Assembly (NCBI RefSeq): GCF_022206305.1
Contig: NZ_JAKOIW010000003.1
Coordinates: forward strand, 62,001 to 126,000
Length of the DNA: 64,000 nt
Direction of reading: 5' to 3'
Source of the DNA: Gordonia sp. 'Campus'
GTDB taxonomy: Bacteria > Actinomycetota > Actinomycetes > Mycobacteriales > Mycobacteriaceae
Below are positions 55,110-64,000 of this stretch, piece by piece. The position numbers and the translations under genes are program-made. The notes under the pieces were generated by a model, which saw nothing but the letters and a program-made list of their open reading frames with translations, ran no database searches and was not told where the DNA came from. Positions within the stretch are counted from its first letter, which is position 1, and each line of letters begins with the position of its first letter.

Positions 55110-55487
55110 TCAGCGTCGCTCTTGCAGCTTGGTGTCGACTCGCTTGCCCAGCACCTTGAGCACGGGGTAGCTCGTGAGATCGGACAGCGTGAGCAGCCGT
55201 TCCGGGTGCGTGATCCGCTCCACCTCCTCTTTTGTTGGCTGCGGCACGTCGGGCGCGATTCTCTGCGCGTACATCGAATTGATGTCGTCGAATGACAACC
55301 CACTGTCCTCAGTCGACCACGCTTCGCTGACGAACCAGTTCGCGATGAAGATTCTGGTGCTTGGGATGAGCGTCCACACGATCGCACGACTGACTGCCGA
55401 ACGCCCTCCGGGGCGCGTGGCGCCGAGCCAACGCAACTCGCCCTCGTCGTCTGTCACTTCCCAGAATTGCCATACGGACGATGCCAT
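55110..55487 (-). CDS. Hypothetical protein, 125 aa
   Basis: Not recognised. It starts MASSVWQFWEVTDDEGELRW. The N-terminal half is strand-rich (SAVSRAIVWTLIPSTRIFIANW) and the C-terminal half has PTKEEVERITHPERLLTLSDL. No metal-binding or catalytic motif, no signal peptide. Coding confidence rests on a consistent codon pattern and sensible composition. It faces the SMC-like ATPase unit across a hairpin, and its neighbour upstream on the same strand is a chaperone-like gene 120 bases away. Confidence 0.65.
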   Translation of the reverse strand: MASSVWQFWEVTDDEGELRWLGATRPGGRSAVSRAIVWTLIPSTRIFIANWFVSEAWSTEDSGLSFDDINSMYAQRIAPDVPQPTKEEVERITHPERLLTLSDLTSYPVLKVLGKRVDTKLQERR

Positions 55488-55606
55488 GTGGCGAGCCTAG
55501 CGCTGTCTGAGACAGCGCAATTGGACTTACCAGGCTCGTCGCCTGGCGGCTCGTCCTGCCCGGCCGAGTTTCGCGGCGGCGCAACCATGGGGAGCGGCCG
55601 AGAACA

Positions 55607-56335
55607 TCATGGTCTGAGCGCCACGTGTCGCAAGGCGCCGCGCAGATCACGTGCGGTCTTCTCCCACGCGAGCGCTTCGTGTGAAGCCGCTGCTGCTTCC
55701 TCGGCGTCGCCCTCCGCAGATGCGTTATCTGCACGAGTTCGCCAGTTGATCATCTGCTCCTCTACAGTCCGGATGTACGCCAGGATCGCCTCGGCATCGT
55801 GATGACAGACCCGTGCGACCTCCTCGGGTGACAAGAACTCGTCGCCCTCGCTATCGAGTTGGATCAAGATCTGGACGGGTGTCGGCAGCTCGTCATCGTC
55901 ACCGGAATTCGATGAGTCAGGATCCCAAGCGAAACGACCCCCTACATCGTGCGCAATTGCGGCACCGTCGCCCATCACCGCTTCAAACTCGGACAGGCAT
56001 CGAACCAGGTGCGACTCGACCGGCGGGTCTGCATACAGCACTGCGCGCAATCGAATCGTGTCGCCGACCAGAAAGAACTTGAGCATCAAGTTGTTCCGGT
56101 TGAGCGTCTGTACCAGGAACGCCGCGTAGTCGGTCTTGATGACGTCCTCGACCAGGGTCGAGAACAAATGTATCGACCGCTCGTCTTCGACTGCGCGGAT
56201 GAACACCCCGCCCGTCTCCAACGGGATTGGGAAGTCACCGTCATCGTCGGTGACAGCTTCGTGACCGACTAGTGGCTTGAGCGCCGCACTGATCCATATT
56301 CGAAGGTCAGCCGCGGACAATGTTTCTCCGGACAT
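55607..56335 (-). CDS. YbjN/CesT-like peptide-binding chaperone domain protein
   Basis: 242 aa. The N-terminal 130 residues have the YbjN / type III secretion chaperone fold pattern: helix (LSAADLRIWISAALKPLVG), strands (DFPIPLETGGVFIRAVEDE; IHLFSTLVEDVIKTD), then YAAFLVQTLNRNNLMLKFFL and VESHLVRCLSEFEAVM. The C-terminal half is acidic and helical, ending in a coiled-coil-like stretch (ASAEGDAEEAAAASHEAL). YbjN-type domains bind peptides, and some occur in bacterial conflict systems. The function here is unknown. It lies 51 bases downstream of the ADP-ribosylglycohydrolase gene on the same strand, probably co-transcribed. Confidence 0.75.
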   Translation of the reverse strand: MSGETLSAADLRIWISAALKPLVGHEAVTDDDGDFPIPLETGGVFIRAVEDERSIHLFSTLVEDVIKTDYAAFLVQTLNRNNLMLKFFLVGDTIRLRAVLYADPPVESHLVRCLSEFEAVMGDGAAIAHDVGGRFAWDPDSSNSGDDDELPTPVQILIQLDSEGDEFLSPEEVARVCHHDAEAILAYIRTVEEQMINWRTRADNASAEGDAEEAAAASHEALAWEKTARDLRGALRHVALRP

Positions 56336-56385
56336 CGCAAACCCCCTCTTTCTTGTCTACAAGCCAGACACCAATGGTGCCTACG

Positions 56386-57870
56386 TCATCGTCCTTGTGG
56401 TCGGCGTTCGCCGGCAGCCGCCCAGAGAACCCCACGGCGTCGTGCACCAGGCATAGACCCGGCCACCGCCGCACGCACCTTCTCGACCGGGTGCCCGAGC
56501 ATCACGCCGTACTCGACAGCGACGCTCGGCGTCCGCTGATGTCCAGCTACGCAGTGCAGCAGCACGGTCTTGCCCTCGGCGCGCAACCCACGGACGGCGT
56601 CAGCCGTGTCCGCCAGCACGAAGTCGAGATTCTGGTTATCCGCAAGCTCGTCCGAATCCATGAGCCGCGACGCGACGAACTCCGTCGCCTTACCGAAACA
56701 CGCCTGGCGTCGTCCGACACAGCACATCGACATCACCGCATCGGCACGATGGTCGACAGTCGCGTGCGTCCCGAGCAGCACGCCGTCGTCGAACGGGTGG
56801 GGGACCACTTCGGTGAATGCGTGCTCGGAGTATGCGACGTCGTCAACCAGCGGCCAGCCTTTGTCATCGGGTTCGCCACCGCGGACCGCCAACGTCGCCA
56901 GCGCAACCAAGTCGTGCGAGTCGCTGGGACGCCCGTCGCGCTCAGGCCAACCGTGCACGGCACGACGCCAGAACCACGGGACCGCACTTGCGCCCCATCG
57001 GGCGCCGAGCAGACCGCCGGCGATTGCGGCGACGGTGTCGGTGTCGTTGCCGATTCGGATCGCGGCGTCGAGCGCGGCTTGCAGGTGACGGCACGACATC
57101 GTGTCGGAGACCGGCGTCTGCGTGATCGCTGCAGCCGCCGCTTGCAAAGCGGTGACCGTGAAGCCATTCGGCGAGAACGACTTCGGAGGCTCCGATTCGG
57201 CAGCGTCGAGCCAGGCCGACCACTGGTCGGCCCGATCGCCGGGTAGTAGGTCCAACCCGGCACGGACGTCGATTCGACCGTCGAGAACCGCGACCCGGAT
57301 GGCCTCACACCACAGGACACAGGAGTCGCCGGCCAGCGGATCGGCGTGGGTGAGGCCGGCGACCAGACGCGCGGCCTCCGCGAGCGTGTCGCGATCGTCG
57401 AGGTGGGCGAGCGCCACGGGCGCGGTTCGCATCAGCGCACCGTTGCCGGCCGAGTGCGGGTGCTCCTCGGCGTAGGTGGCCGCTTCCTCACGCATGATCG
57501 CGCCCGCGCCGACTTCACCGCGGTTGAGCCGACGCCTCGTCGCGTTCAGCACAGCTCGGGTCTGGATGCCGACGTCGGCGGGGCCGCCGTCGAACCAGCG
57601 CAGGAAGTTGTCCGCGATGGCGTCAAGCGCATCGTCGGTGGTGAGGTCGGCACCGGTGGCCGCGACATCAGCGATCGCCATGGCCATCGACGTGTCGTCG
57701 CTCCATTCGCCTGGTGCGAAGTCGCCGAGGCCACCGCCGAGCATCTGTGGAGGCTCGTCGTCCCGCAGAACGCGGGACTCGAACTCGTACGGGACGCCGA
57801 GCGCGTCACCGGCGGCGGTGGCCAGGAGAACGCCTGCGGCTCGGTCAAGTTGCGCGGTAGTGAGTTTCAT
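56386..57870 (-). CDS. ADP-ribosylglycohydrolase fused to dual-specificity phosphatase
   Basis: 494 aa. Residues 1-330 match the DraG/ADP-ribosylglycohydrolase fold: AAGDALGVPYEFES, GEWSDDTSMAMAIADV (metal-binding S-D-D-T) and IGNDTDTVAAIAGGLLGARWG (D-T-D-T). Residues about 350-494 are a protein phosphatase: LLHCVAGHQRTPSVAVEYG has the Cys-x5-Arg loop of dual-specificity/tyrosine phosphatases. The enzyme would remove ADP-ribose from proteins or other acceptors, with a linked phosphatase acting perhaps on phosphate left behind. ADP-ribosylhydrolases can counter toxin or phage ADP-ribosylation. The substrate is unknown. It is transcribed with the YbjN-like gene. Confidence 0.9.
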   Translation of the reverse strand: MKLTTAQLDRAAGVLLATAAGDALGVPYEFESRVLRDDEPPQMLGGGLGDFAPGEWSDDTSMAMAIADVAATGADLTTDDALDAIADNFLRWFDGGPADVGIQTRAVLNATRRRLNRGEVGAGAIMREEAATYAEEHPHSAGNGALMRTAPVALAHLDDRDTLAEAARLVAGLTHADPLAGDSCVLWCEAIRVAVLDGRIDVRAGLDLLPGDRADQWSAWLDAAESEPPKSFSPNGFTVTALQAAAAAITQTPVSDTMSCRHLQAALDAAIRIGNDTDTVAAIAGGLLGARWGASAVPWFWRRAVHGWPERDGRPSDSHDLVALATLAVRGGEPDDKGWPLVDDVAYSEHAFTEVVPHPFDDGVLLGTHATVDHRADAVMSMCCVGRRQACFGKATEFVASRLMDSDELADNQNLDFVLADTADAVRGLRAEGKTVLLHCVAGHQRTPSVAVEYGVMLGHPVEKVRAAVAGSMPGARRRGVLWAAAGERRPQGR

Positions 57871-57957
57871 GAGGCTCCTTCGAGTCAGGACCGTTCGACG
57901 GCTGGGCGGCGGCCGGGCTCTCGGTGACGACCACGCGGAGCGTCGTCGTGAACGAAC

Positions 57958-59229
57958 TCAGTCCCGGCGTCGGCCGCGCTTGCGGTTGGCGAGATGATAC
58001 GAGTCGCGGGTCGCCTTCGAGACGTAACCCGCACCGGTAGTGCGGATGTCGGCGGCGAGCCCATCGAGCGCGCCCACCTCGTCGTCGATGGTCTGACGGT
58101 CCTCCGGGGGACAAAACGCGGCAGCCTCGGTGAGACGAGCACGCGCAACACCCAGTGCGGATTCGCCGCCTTCGATGTCACCACTCTCGAAGGCTCGCGA
58201 TGCTCGGAGCTTCTCGGCCTGTCCCTCCTGGTAGAGCTTCTCGGAGTGCACCTTGGGGTCGGGGACGCGATCGCCGAGTTCGTCGCCGGGCACCACGTTG
58301 ACCGAGATCGGCACGGTCACGGTGTGCTCGGTGAGCGTCGCAGTTTCCACGAAGCGCAGCTCGAGGTCGGCGACCTGGACAAGTCCTAGCGCCGCGAGCG
58401 CGTCGACCTTCATCTGCAACAACAGTTTCCGTTGCTCCAAAGAATGGAGGTCGCCGAGCTCGATCATGAGCTCGTGTTCGGCGATCTCGTGGACCGGGAG
58501 GTCGTTGTACAGGGTCAGCTGCGTCACCTGCGGAACGAATCGCACCGTGAGGGTGACCGCCTGCGCCGCCTTGGCCAGCAGACCGTCTACCTCCCCGGCG
58601 ATCGCGGCCCCTGCTGCGTCGGGGTCGTCGGCGAAGACGTGATTGCCGTTGCCTGCCTTCGCCATCGCGGACAGCAGCGTCTCGTCGTACCCGCGGCCGT
58701 AACCGAGTGTCGAGGTGACGATCCCGTCGGCGGCCGCCTTGGCGGTGACCGACGCGAGATCGTCGACGTCCCGGATACCCCGGTTCAGGTGACCGTCGCT
58801 GATGATCAGCACCGTCCCGCCGCGAATGCCGGCTGAACCGGTGCCGCGGCGTACCTCCTGCAGCGCACGCAAGTAACCGGACGAGAGGTCAGTACAGCCA
58901 CCGCTCACGATCCCGGCGATGGCGTCGGTGGCACGTTGCTTGTTCGAGAGGGGGGCGGCGGGAACCACGACGTCGGCCGCGTCGTCGAAGGTGACGACAC
59001 CGAAGACATCGGCGGGATCGAGCTGCGCGACAACACCGGTGAGAGCTTTGCGTGCACCGTCGAGCGGGGCACCGGACATGGAACCACTTCGGTCGAGCAC
59101 GACTTGGAACGCGGTCGGAGTTCTGTTCGTGACGGGGCCGGCGGGTGCTTGCAGTTCGAGCAGCACGGTCACCTCGTCCGCGGCTTCGTGGGCGACGACC
59201 TCGACATCGAGCGCAGCAGAGAGTTTCAT
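57958..59229 (-). CDS. von Willebrand factor A domain protein
   Basis: 423 aa from the ATG giving MKLSAALDVEVVAHE, with GGAAGACAC upstream; a longer frame with MTFGRDESE is rejected. The VWA domain starts with the metal-site motif VLDRSGSMSGAPLD (D46-x-S48-x-S50), with later MIDAS parts (SGGCTDLSSGYLRAL, the threonine loop; VLIISDGHLNRGIRD). After residue 220 there is a beta-rich and helical tail (LTLYNDLPVHEIAEHE; ELRFVETATLTEHTV). It binds protein ligands through Mg2+; VWA proteins in such settings often work with chaperone or AAA partners. No signal peptide, so likely cytoplasmic. The end (LANRKRGRRRD) is basic. Confidence 0.85.
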   Translation of the reverse strand: MKLSAALDVEVVAHEAADEVTVLLELQAPAGPVTNRTPTAFQVVLDRSGSMSGAPLDGARKALTGVVAQLDPADVFGVVTFDDAADVVVPAAPLSNKQRATDAIAGIVSGGCTDLSSGYLRALQEVRRGTGSAGIRGGTVLIISDGHLNRGIRDVDDLASVTAKAAADGIVTSTLGYGRGYDETLLSAMAKAGNGNHVFADDPDAAGAAIAGEVDGLLAKAAQAVTLTVRFVPQVTQLTLYNDLPVHEIAEHELMIELGDLHSLEQRKLLLQMKVDALAALGLVQVADLELRFVETATLTEHTVTVPISVNVVPGDELGDRVPDPKVHSEKLYQEGQAEKLRASRAFESGDIEGGESALGVARARLTEAAAFCPPEDRQTIDDEVGALDGLAADIRTTGAGYVSKATRDSYHLANRKRGRRRD

Positions 59230-59574
59230 GTGTCTTCCTTCTTCCGACTCGTCTCGACCAAAGGTCATCTCCAGCTACGGCGACGAAACCGCGACACGGT
59301 ATGCGCGTGTGACGGCGGTACTGGGTGATGATCATTCAGATCGGGACGAGAACCCCTCATGACTCCTGCATGATCGCATCGACCACCGACAATTTCGGAT
59401 GCGGCGATGCAAGTGGCGTTCCGGAGCGGAAGCCTCAGCCTCTGGCCATGCGGTGCGGCTGCCTTGTCGACTGTCAGTGAATCAACTCGTGAGCACGTCG
59501 CTCGGACATAGGCTGCCTGTGGCAAGTCGGTGCGGCGCGACACGATGGCGCGCCTGGGTACGAGAGCGGGAACG
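59230..59574. promoter_or_regulatory. Divergent intergenic region (345 bp)
   Basis: Between the VWA gene (minus) and the SnoaL-like gene (plus). No supported gene or clear repeat. It should contain both promoters. The short open frames here are Arg-rich shadows. Confidence 0.5.
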
Positions 59575-60060
59575 ATGGCTGCAGATGAACAGGTCGCTGC
59601 GATCAAGCGACTCAAATATCGCTACTGGCGAGCGTCAGATGCCAAGGCCGTGACTGCCTTTCGCGACTGTTTCGTGCGCTCCGGCGCGCGGATTGACTAC
59701 GGACCGATGGGCACCTTCGACGACGCCGACGCCCTGACGGATATCTTCCGCCGGGTCGCTCTGCACAAGATCGACGGCCGGTTTGCCATCCTTGACATGC
59801 ACCACGGCATGCATCCCGACATCACCCTCACCAGTGGGACGACGGCGGTGGGGCGCTGGTCGTTGCGCTTCCGTCAAGTGAACCTGCTCGACCGAACCGA
59901 AACGGTCATGGTGGGGGAGTACGACGACGAGTACATCGTCGAAGACGGTGAGTGGAAGATCGCCGCATCGACGCTGACCGAACGTTGGCGGATGCGGCAG
60001 CCGCTAGCGCCCGAGGGCGAGATCACCGAGGGGACGTTTGCCGCGGACCTTGAGAATTGA
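59575..60060 (+). CDS. SnoaL/NTF2-like protein
   Basis: 161 aa from the ATG giving MAADEQVAAIKRLKYRYW, with CGGGAACG just before it; an earlier ATG (MARLGTRAG) gives an Arg-rich extension and is rejected. NTF2 fold: helix KRLKYRYWRASDAKAVTAF, strand ARIDYGPMGTFDDADAL, then AILDMHHGMHPDITL, a histidine-containing pocket, and WSLRFRQVNLLDRTETVMVG with EYDDEYIVEDGEWKIAAS. Similar SnoaL-like_4 proteins include dehydratases and hydrolases on steroid- or polyketide-like molecules. The role here is unknown. It stands alone. Confidence 0.82.
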   Translation: MAADEQVAAIKRLKYRYWRASDAKAVTAFRDCFVRSGARIDYGPMGTFDDADALTDIFRRVALHKIDGRFAILDMHHGMHPDITLTSGTTAVGRWSLRFRQVNLLDRTETVMVGEYDDEYIVEDGEWKIAASTLTERWRMRQPLAPEGEITEGTFAADLEN

Positions 60061-60530
60061 AAAAGCAGGCCCGCAACCGTCCACATGCATCGGCTTACGC
60101 CGGCCGCGGAACCGTCACCACCGAGGCAAGCACGTTGCTGAGAGAGACGATCTGGTCGCACGGTGCCGGTGCCGCGGGCAGGTTCAGTGCGCGAAATATC
60201 TGACAAGCGGGCCAGATGGCGGCCCCCCGGGTGCCTCAAGAAGGTCGAGGTAGACGTCCCCGCCGAGTACAGCACGTCATGCCCGGTGAGGTATTCACGA
60301 CTCGATGCGGACCGCATCTGCGTGGAGCGTGTCAACGTCGCCCTCAGCCATTGCGTAGATGAGCCTGGGCCTCCGACCATGCCGGTGCTGTGTCCTTTGA
60401 AGTGCGGGTTCCCGTCGACGAACTGACGCGAGTGATTGGGGAACCATCCTGGGGGCTTTTGTCGGCGATGTCTCATACACTTCTGGCGTCTTGGTCGCTT
60501 AGCTGGCCGCGCAGGTAAGAAGGGTTCGAC
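60061..60530. other. Intergenic region (470 bp)
   Basis: No supported gene. Some minus-strand pieces read protein-like in different frames (for example LIYAMAEGDVDTLHADAV near 60300-60370), which would fit a decayed gene, but no continuous frame survives. An in-frame TAA at 60516 bounds the start of the downstream GTPase gene. Confidence 0.5.
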
Positions 60531-63500
60531 GTGGAACACAACCATCAGGGACTGCAGCAGGCGGTCGATCGTGCTGTCCGAAGCGGGGAGCACGAACTGG
60601 CGCAGCTCGAACGCTCCGTGGCCACGACTCTCGCACGATTCGAATCCGCGTCAGCCGCTGCGACGGATACGACCGAGGGACCCGCCGCCGACCTTTCACA
60701 GTTCACTACGGACTTCGAAGCAGCACTCCGTGGGCACCTAGACGCCCAGCGAGACCGACTCGCGACGTTCAACATCGCCTTCTTCGGGCGAACAGGGGCC
60801 GGTAAGAGCACCCTCCTGTCAGCCTTTGGCGAACTCGATGGAGGCTACGTCTCGCCGGGGGACAGCGACTGGACAACCGACGTCACGGAGATCGAATGGC
60901 AGGGCTGCTCTCTGTGGGATACCCCAGGGATCAACGGCTGGGGTCGAACACAGAAACGCGCCCAACTCGAGGAGACCGCACGCCGTGCGGTGGAGATCGC
61001 AGACGTGGTACTCCTCTGTTTCGATAATCAGAGCCAGCAGGCGTCCGAGTTCGGCAAGGTTGCTCAGTGGGTCCAGGCCTATGGGAAGCCAACAATTGCG
61101 GTGCTCAACGTGCGCAACCTGAGGTGGCGTCACCCGGCAAAGGTCAGCAGTCAATCGGCACGTAGGTCGCTCTCGCGGGCGGTTGCCGAACACGCCAACA
61201 ACATCCGGACAGAGCTCACCAAGATCGATCTCGGCAGCACCCCCATCGTGGCGACACAGAGTCGTCGGGCCTTGTTTGCTCGCGCAAAGACACCGTTTGT
61301 GGGCCCGGCCGAGAGTGACTTCACGTCAGATCGAGAGAAGTTCGGAACCGACTACCTCGCCGAGTGGTCGAATTTCTCGGTGCTCGAGGAGCTGATCACT
61401 GCTTCAATCGAAGAGGGCGGAGCCGAACTTCGACAGACCTCTCTGCGAGAGGGGTTGCGCGAAATCTTCGACTCCCGGGCCTCCGTCCTAGCCGGGATCC
61501 TGGACGGTCTCACGCCTCAACTTTCGCTCGTAGAGAATCGGATTGACCAGCTGTTCGACACTCTCGGATATCCCGAGGGCGACGACAGGGACAGATACTT
61601 GGGGGTCGACGGCCGGTTGATCCCGACGGTTGAAGCCGCGCGCGGCAAACCGTTCACGGCCGGTCCCGTCGGCACACTTGGTCGACAGTTCGACCATCTC
61701 ATGCAGTCGCATCTGATGCGGGTTCGTGAAGCCACCCTGCGAAGGGCCGACGATCTGGTGAGCACAGCGATAGACACGAACACTCCGCTTACCGACGACG
61801 ACTTTCGGTCGGTGTACTCGCCAACCGACCTGCAGACCGCCGTCGAAGAGATATGGAAAGCAAAGGGAGCGTTTCTGCAACGCACGATCGAGCTCGCGAT
61901 GTCGCAGGTAGTTCCCGACGTCGTGGATTCGACAACTGACGGTGTCACTTTCGAGTCCATCAGCGGCGCCAGCTCGCGCGCGGGTTTGGCGTTGCAGGCG
62001 GCGGGATTAGCCGCTGGCGCCGCTGCGGGCGTAATCGCGGTCCCGTCGATCGCTACGATCTGGAATCCGGTGGGCTGGGTTGGCACGACGACGGCAATCG
62101 GACTCAGCGCTGTAGGGCAGCTGGGAAAGTACGCCGGCCAGAAGCTCGCGAAGCGGGGAGAGAATGAGAGAGCTGCAGCGCGATCGGCCATCGAACGTGA
62201 GTCGAGGCTGGCGGTGCACAAGACTTTCGATTCCATCGAGAAGGACCTTCGTGAGCAGAGTGCGTCCGAAACTTGGGACCTCGCCGGACCCGTTTTGGTT
62301 GCACTCTTGAAGCAGGATCTTGCGCTTCGACGAAGTAAGACCGAGATTGCGAACCTGATCGACGTTCTTCATGTTCAATCTGGCGGAATCGCACCCTCTT
62401 TTGCGGGCGTGGATGTCCTTGAGAAGGCCGTTCGACGAGTACTGAATTCACGGCCCACGTCGAGCAAGAACGAAGCATCGATTCTCTTGGGTGAGGACTG
62501 GTTCGAACACAACGACGAGCGGTCGTCACTGCACGGAGAACTCACCGACGCTCATCGCGCCATCTTCGCCGAGGAACGAGAGCAAGAACGTCGTCAGCTC
62601 AGAGAGTGGCTGTCACATGTCTGGCAAGTGAGGTCTCAGAGTGAGATCGACGAGTGGATGACGACTGTCAACGCCTTCTGTGCCGACGACCTCGAACTGG
62701 CAGATGCGATCAGGAAAATCGCGGCGACCGAACACCGGAAGCCGTCTGTGGTCATCCTTGGGGACTACAGCGCCGGCAAGTCCAGCCTGGTCAAGCGACT
62801 ATTGGTTGAGATGAGCGGCTCTGTCCCGGAGGATCTCCAAATCCGTGGCAGTGTCGCGACAAGCTCGGTGCGAACCTACGAACTCGATCACATTCGACTG
62901 ATAGACACTCCAGGTTTTCAAAGTGGCCAGGCCAGCCACGACGAGCAGGCGCTCGGGGCGGTCGCGGGTGCTGCCCTCGTACTGGTTGTGGTGCACGTCA
63001 ACTTGCTCATCGGCGACTTGTCCTTGCTCGAAACGATCGTGAAGGGCACGGAGACAGCCGTCTCGAAACGTGGACGCGTGCTGTACTTGATCAACCGCTC
63101 GGACGAACTCGGTACGGATCCGACATCGGCTCCTATCGACTACTTGTTGCTTCGGCGCCGCAAAGCCGGCGAGTTGATCGCTGCGTTGGCGTCGCGGGAC
63201 ATCCTGGTTGACCCAGCCGAAGTGCACGCATTGGCCGGAGACCCATTCGGCGAGGTCGGCAGTCGGATGGACGTGACTCGAACCGACTTCGACAGCAATC
63301 GTGATTGGGATGGGGTCGAGCCCCTGGCGCGGACCCTCGACACGTTCTCCGGGCGGGAGTCTCACGCGGGCAGGACGCGGGCACGCGTCGATGAGATCAG
63401 CGCTACGCTGATGCGTCGGCGAAACGAGCTGCGTCAAACCACTATTCCGATGGAACCCGAACTGGCGGCATTCGGTCGGACCATCGAGGCAATCGAGAAC

Positions 63501-64000
63501 GGTGAGCGCGACGCCGAACTTCTTGAGACTTCGCTTCGCAACCGGTTCAAAAGGATCCTGCAGCCGCGCGCAGACACTGCACGGCACAAGGTCAGCGCTG
63601 CGGGCAAGGACGATATGGCGCGGCTCGAAGAGTTCACGGACGAGTGGCTCCGCGACGAGGACCTACTGGCTGAAATAGATCGGTTTGTCGGTACGGCTGC
63701 CCAAGATATCGACAGGTGGTTTGCCAAGCACACGTCGATCATCGGACGCCAGATGAAGTCCGTCGAGTTCGCTGCAGGTCTGTCACTCGGCGGCGAGGAG
63801 AGGTTTGTCGGACCTGCCGAAGGTGGAAGTGCCTCAGACGTGGTCGCTGGTTCGGCACGCAACACTGCGAAGGTGGCAAAGGCGATCGGCAACCGGGATG
63901 CGATCTACGCTATCGGCAAGAGCCTTGGCGTGAAGTTCAAGCCGTGGGGCGCAGTCAAGGCCGGTGGACGGGTGGCAAAAGCGGCGCCGATTCTGGCCGC
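60531..64000 (+). CDS. Dynamin-like protein with two GTPase domains (C-terminus beyond window)
   Basis: At least 1156 codons without a stop, cut by the right edge. It starts at the GTG after AAGAAGGG; an in-frame TAA 15 bases upstream excludes a longer form. First GTPase: IAFFGRTGAGKSTLLS near residue 86 (P-loop) and SLWDTPGINGW near 130. A helical arm follows, then a hydrophobic glycine-rich segment (ALQAAGLAAGAAAGVIAVPS, about 485-530). Second GTPase: VVILGDYSAGKSSLVKRLL near 744, IRLIDTPGFQSG near 790, and YLINRSDE near 853. This is the two-headed arrangement of bacterial dynamin-like proteins, which remodel membranes; some protect cells from phage-induced lysis. Long amphipathic helices follow the second GTPase. 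Confidence 0.88.
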   Translation, partial: MEHNHQGLQQAVDRAVRSGEHELAQLERSVATTLARFESASAAATDTTEGPAADLSQFTTDFEAALRGHLDAQRDRLATFNIAFFGRTGAGKSTLLSAFGELDGGYVSPGDSDWTTDVTEIEWQGCSLWDTPGINGWGRTQKRAQLEETARRAVEIADVVLLCFDNQSQQASEFGKVAQWVQAYGKPTIAVLNVRNLRWRHPAKVSSQSARRSLSRAVAEHANNIRTELTKIDLGSTPIVATQSRRALFARAKTPFVGPAESDFTSDREKFGTDYLAEWSNFSVLEELITASIEEGGAELRQTSLREGLREIFDSRASVLAGILDGLTPQLSLVENRIDQLFDTLGYPEGDDRDRYLGVDGRLIPTVEAARGKPFTAGPVGTLGRQFDHLMQSHLMRVREATLRRADDLVSTAIDTNTPLTDDDFRSVYSPTDLQTAVEEIWKAKGAFLQRTIELAMSQVVPDVVDSTTDGVTFESISGASSRAGLALQAAGLAAGAAAGVIAVPSIATIWNPVGWVGTTTAIGLSAVGQLGKYAGQKLAKRGENERAAARSAIERESRLAVHKTFDSIEKDLREQSASETWDLAGPVLVALLKQDLALRRSKTEIANLIDVLHVQSGGIAPSFAGVDVLEKAVRRVLNSRPTSSKNEASILLGEDWFEHNDERSSLHGELTDAHRAIFAEEREQERRQLREWLSHVWQVRSQSEIDEWMTTVNAFCADDLELADAIRKIAATEHRKPSVVILGDYSAGKSSLVKRLLVEMSGSVPEDLQIRGSVATSSVRTYELDHIRLIDTPGFQSGQASHDEQALGAVAGAALVLVVVHVNLLIGDLSLLETIVKGTETAVSKRGRVLYLINRSDELGTDPTSAPIDYLLLRRRKAGELIAALASRDILVDPAEVHALAGDPFGEVGSRMDVTRTDFDSNRDWDGVEPLARTLDTFSGRESHAGRTRARVDEISATLMRRRNELRQTTIPMEPELAAFGRTIEAIENGERDAELLETSLRNRFKRILQPRADTARHKVSAAGKDDMARLEEFTDEWLRDEDLLAEIDRFVGTAAQDIDRWFAKHTSIIGRQMKSVEFAAGLSLGGEERFVGPAEGGSASDVVAGSARNTAKVAKAIGNRDAIYAIGKSLGVKFKPWGAVKAGGRVAKAAPILA

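Noticed and set aside
59874..60593. 239-aa minus-strand open frame
   Set aside because: Overlaps the SnoaL-like and dynamin-like genes, has erratic composition, and contains no domain. A decayed gene in this area is possible but not supported.
1..64000. tRNA genes, integrase or transposase marking island borders
   Set aside because: I looked for them at the edges of the defence region and saw none, so no island boundary or attachment site can be claimed.

Overview
The window is high-GC DNA with G/C-rich third codon positions, frequent GTG starts and many ATGA-type stop/start overlaps. This fits an actinobacterium of the Mycobacteriales. The dispersed intergenic palindromes (CCCTGAGG...CCTCGAAGGG and TGGTTGAGCC...GTCGAAACC types) and the gene content suggest Gordonia or a close relative, but the genus is an inference. 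I saw no tRNA, rRNA, CRISPR array, integrase or transposase.

Region 1 (1-8866, minus strand) is a complete nitrogen-starvation/nitrilase cluster of the type called Nit1C (sll0783-sll0788 in Synechocystis, MSMEG_0565-0572 in M. smegmatis). In transcription order it encodes a DsrE-like protein, Nit6803-type nitrilase, a 105-aa protein, flavin monooxygenase, radical SAM enzyme, GNAT/AIR-synthase fusion, a second nitrilase-like protein lacking the catalytic Glu and Cys, and a glycosyltransferase. A DMT exporter and an NTF2-like protein follow by ATGA overlap. Many of the ten genes overlap, so they look like one operon. A GlnR-box-like motif and a 17-bp palindrome lie upstream.

Region 2 (9.3-11.4 kb) holds a ZIP-family metal transporter and an HSL-type esterase, separated by a 44-bp tandem repeat.

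Region 3 (11.5-17.3 kb) is a three-gene SMC-like operon (JetA, JetB, JetC; Wadjet/MksBEF type). The nuclease gene jetD/mksG is not next to it; a patch of dispersed repeats follows jetC instead. The start of jetB is built from three in-frame palindromic repeats.

Region 4 (17.6-55 kb) is a dense defence island. It includes a macro-SIR2 fusion, a giant DUF4011/DUF3320 helicase-nuclease with two small downstream genes, a winged-helix nuclease, an EcsC-family protein, McrBC, a UvrD-RecB-type helicase-nuclease, a type III-like Res/Mod pair, a split Dna2-like nuclease/helicase pair, a DUF2075 nuclease-helicase with an EVE-like partner, a PLD-DUF3427 helicase with a nuclease partner, and a zinc-hook SMC-like ATPase with a 115-aa partner. 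Nine predicted DNA-cleaving domains lie within about 30 kb, and lower-GC stretches in mcrB and mod suggest acquisition by transfer. The 33-55 kb block is the best candidate for an undescribed composite system, and the 910-aa/515-aa pair at 41.2-45.5 kb is its most unusual unit.

Region 5 (55-64 kb) has two small or chaperone-like genes, an ADP-ribosylglycohydrolase/dual-specificity phosphatase fusion, a von Willebrand A protein, a SnoaL-like protein, and a large dynamin-like protein with two GTPase domains that runs off the right edge.
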